From Thermoplasmata archaeon (GTDB lineage Archaea > Thermoplasmatota > Thermoplasmata > UBA184), in NCBI GenBank assembly GCA_021827545.1, contig JAKAVH010000187.1, forward strand, positions 1 through 6,594: a stretch of DNA of 6,594 nucleotides, in the 5' to 3' direction. The notes below the pieces were generated by a model, which ran no database searches, had not been told where the DNA came from, and saw nothing but the letters and a program-made list of their open reading frames with translations. A program made the position numbers and the translations under genes. Positions 5,127 to 6,594 of the stretch are shown here, one piece after another; position 1 is the first letter of the stretch, and every line of letters begins with the position of its first letter.

Positions 5127-6395
5127 CTAGGAGCTCACCGGCACGGCGTTGAGCGCCTGCATGTCGTACCCCACCACTTCGGCGGTCAGCGGCAGGAAGT
5201 TCGCCTGAGCGGCGTACGTTCCCCCGTACGTGAGCGCCCACTCGAGGAAGTTCACGACCCACTTCTGGTGGGCCGGGCTCTTCGGGTGCGTGGAGATCAG
5301 GGTGTACTCCAGGTTCGTGTCGGCGTACGGGGTCGGGAAGTTCGTCGTCGGCACCGTGCCGCCCTTACCGAGATCCGAGGTCGTGACGACCGCACCGGGC
5401 ACGCCCCCGAGGATCAGGCTGATGGCCACGCTCGGAGGCTGGAGGTTCGACAGGCCCAGGTTCGCGTCCTGGCTGATGTTCTGGGGGGTCGGCATGACAT
5501 AGTTCTGCTGACCAGCGCCGGTCGCGCTCACGGTCCCGTTAAGGTTCGCGTTCTGATCTCCGAGCGCCGCGTACTGGAGGCCGGCGGTCGCCTTGATCTC
5601 CGAGAGGTAGCTGATCCCGATGTACGCGATCCCGTACTGGGTGCTCGCGAGGCTGGTGACCATACCGGCGTTCCCCGTCGCGCCGGGGCCGGCCGGCCAC
5701 GAGATCGTGGTGCCCCAGCCCTGCTTCCAGCCCGACCAGGACAAAAAGCACATCGACGAGAACATGAACGTGTCGCCGCTGCCGTCCGAACGGTGGATCG
5801 GAGTGATCGTGTTCGACGGGAGGGCCACGCCCGGATTCGCCGCCTGGATCCGCGGGTCGTTCCACTTGGTGATCGTTCCCTGGTAGATCATCGCCAGCAC
5901 CGTCCCGTTGAGGTTCAGGTGCTGGGAGATGCCGGGGATGTTGTAGACGATCAGCTGCGCGGAGATCGCAATCGGTACGTTGACCAGGTTGTACTGGCTC
6001 GCGTTCGATGGGAGCAGGTACGCGTCGGTTCCGCCGATGTCGACGACGCCGGACTCGGCCGAGCTGATGCCCGTGCCGCTACCGGTGGAGGCGGGCGACA
6101 GGCAGATGCCGGGCCACTGGGCGGTGTAGTTCGGCGACAGGATCTGCAGGTAGGGGTAGATCAGGCTCGACCCCGTCTCGGTGATCGTGGTACTGCACCC
6201 ACCGGCGGTCGTCGTACCCGCGGACCCCCCGTAGTACTTCCCCACGGCGTACCCGGCCCCGATCCCGACCAAGAGAAGGACGACCGCGATCGCGACGGCC
6301 GCTCCGGCCGAGAGCGTGCGGCGTCGGGAAGTCCGGGGGAGGGACCCCGTCAGGCTGTCGTTCGTCGAGGGCGTGCTCGCTGCTGGGCTGCTCAT
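5127..6395 (-). CDS. pstS: Phosphate-binding protein PstS, membrane-anchored
   Basis: Extracytoplasmic receptor that binds phosphate and delivers it to PstC/PstA. At 422 aa it is longer than typical bacterial PstS, mainly from an N-terminal extension: a Ser/Thr-rich start, a basic RTSRRR patch (21-26), a hydrophobic span at about 29-52 and a Gly/Thr/Ser linker (55-66). This looks like a signal anchor; no convincing lipobox or signal peptidase site is seen. The periplasmic-binding fold follows, with TETGSS (72-77), STGSGTGI (103-110), GGTDAY (121-126) around D124, the hallmark YQGTITKWNDP (161-171) and phosphate-loop HRSDGSGDTF (191-200). C67 and C98 could form a disulfide. The ATG at 6395 is supported by GGAGGT at 6407-6412. 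It is the first gene of the pst cluster, 18 bases before pstC, so all five genes are probably one transcript induced by phosphate limitation, although no promoter is visible. Confidence 0.96.
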   Translation of the reverse strand: MSSPAASTPSTNDSLTGSLPRTSRRRTLSAGAAVAIAVVLLLVGIGAGYAVGKYYGGSAGTTTAGGCSTTITETGSSLIYPYLQILSPNYTAQWPGICLSPASTGSGTGISSAESGVVDIGGTDAYLLPSNASQYNLVNVPIAISAQLIVYNIPGISQHLNLNGTVLAMIYQGTITKWNDPRIQAANPGVALPSNTITPIHRSDGSGDTFMFSSMCFLSWSGWKQGWGTTISWPAGPGATGNAGMVTSLASTQYGIAYIGISYLSEIKATAGLQYAALGDQNANLNGTVSATGAGQQNYVMPTPQNISQDANLGLSNLQPPSVAISLILGGVPGAVVTTSDLGKGGTVPTTNFPTPYADTNLEYTLISTHPKSPAHQKWVVNFLEWALTYGGTYAAQANFLPLTAEVVGYDMQALNAVPVSS

Positions 6396-6594
6396 GGTTT
6401 GGTTTTACCTCCGGTGGCGTGTGCGTGTTCGTCGTGGGCCCGCGAGAGGCCGCGCGGCCGCGGACCGCGTGCAACCGACCGTGCGAGGGCTCCCGCTCGA
6501 CGTCGGCGCCGCGGCTGCGGCCGGTCTCCGAAGAGGCCGTTCCGGCTCGCGCGGAGGTCGGCGGAGGTCCGATCGACGTCGGTCAACGGCCGTT
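6396..6594 (-). other. GC-rich leader upstream of pstS, possible short coding tail
   Basis: No recognisable TATA box or BRE is seen in these roughly 200 bases, so the pst promoter probably lies beyond the right edge. One minus-strand frame is open from the window edge and ends with TGA at 6392-6394, overlapping the pstS ATG as ATGA. Read from a TTG at 6586 it would give 64 very Arg-rich residues. It matches no family I know and may be a GC-driven accident; the overlap is the only support for a coupled upstream gene. Other content: direct repeats TCGACGTCGG at 6497-6506 and 6573-6582, a near-perfect tandem repeat GCGGAGGTCS at 6551-6570, and a 12 bp palindrome GGCCGCGCGGCC at 6448-6459. Confidence 0.3.
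6407..6412 (-). promoter_or_regulatory. Ribosome-binding site for pstS
   Basis: GGAGGT, a full match to the core archaeal Shine-Dalgarno sequence, lies 11 bases before the ATG at 6395. The spacer AAAACCAAACC is A- and C-rich and should be unstructured. The spacing is slightly long, but no closer alternative exists. Confidence 0.65.

Noticed and set aside
1..6594. CRISPR array, insertion sequence, toxin-antitoxin pair or defence genes
   Set aside because: No regularly spaced repeats, transposase motifs, terminal inverted repeats or small paired genes are visible; all supported genes are the pst cluster, one tRNA and one integrase.

Overview
This 6.6 kb GC-rich window looks archaeal. It carries a high-affinity phosphate uptake operon, an intron-containing tRNA-Glu gene and a tyrosine-recombinase integrase, all on the minus strand. 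The archaeal call rests on four observations: a tRNA intron with a textbook bulge-helix-bulge (BHB) splice motif at position 37/38, no genomically encoded CCA, a TATA-box-like promoter element, and an integrase of the archaeal YxLR type. High GC and the protein style suggest a high-GC Thermoplasmata-like lineage, but that placement is a guess from recall, not a search.

Layout in the direction of transcription (high to low coordinates): a GC-rich leader of about 200 bp (6396-6594) with no clear promoter; pstS (membrane-anchored phosphate-binding protein); pstC and pstA (the two permease subunits); pstB (ATPase); phoU (regulator); a 54 bp gap with a hairpin across the phoU stop codon; tRNA-Glu(UUC) with a 25 nt intron; a short gap with a TATA-like box; then an integrase gene and about 170 bp with no gene I can support.

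PstS captures phosphate outside the membrane, PstC and PstA form the channel, PstB powers it, and PhoU probably restrains transport and signalling when phosphate is plentiful. The pstC/pstA, pstA/pstB and pstB/phoU junctions are all four-base ATGA stop-start overlaps, which fits one polycistronic, translationally coupled mRNA.

The integrase lies just past the 3' end of the tRNA gene. This is a common arrangement at the edge of an element integrated into a tRNA 3' end, so such an element may extend past the left edge of the window. I do not see a novel multi-gene system here. The most unusual signals are C33 in place of U33 in the tRNA anticodon loop, conserved integrase coding sequence upstream of any ordinary start codon, and an asymmetric metal-ligand motif in PhoU.
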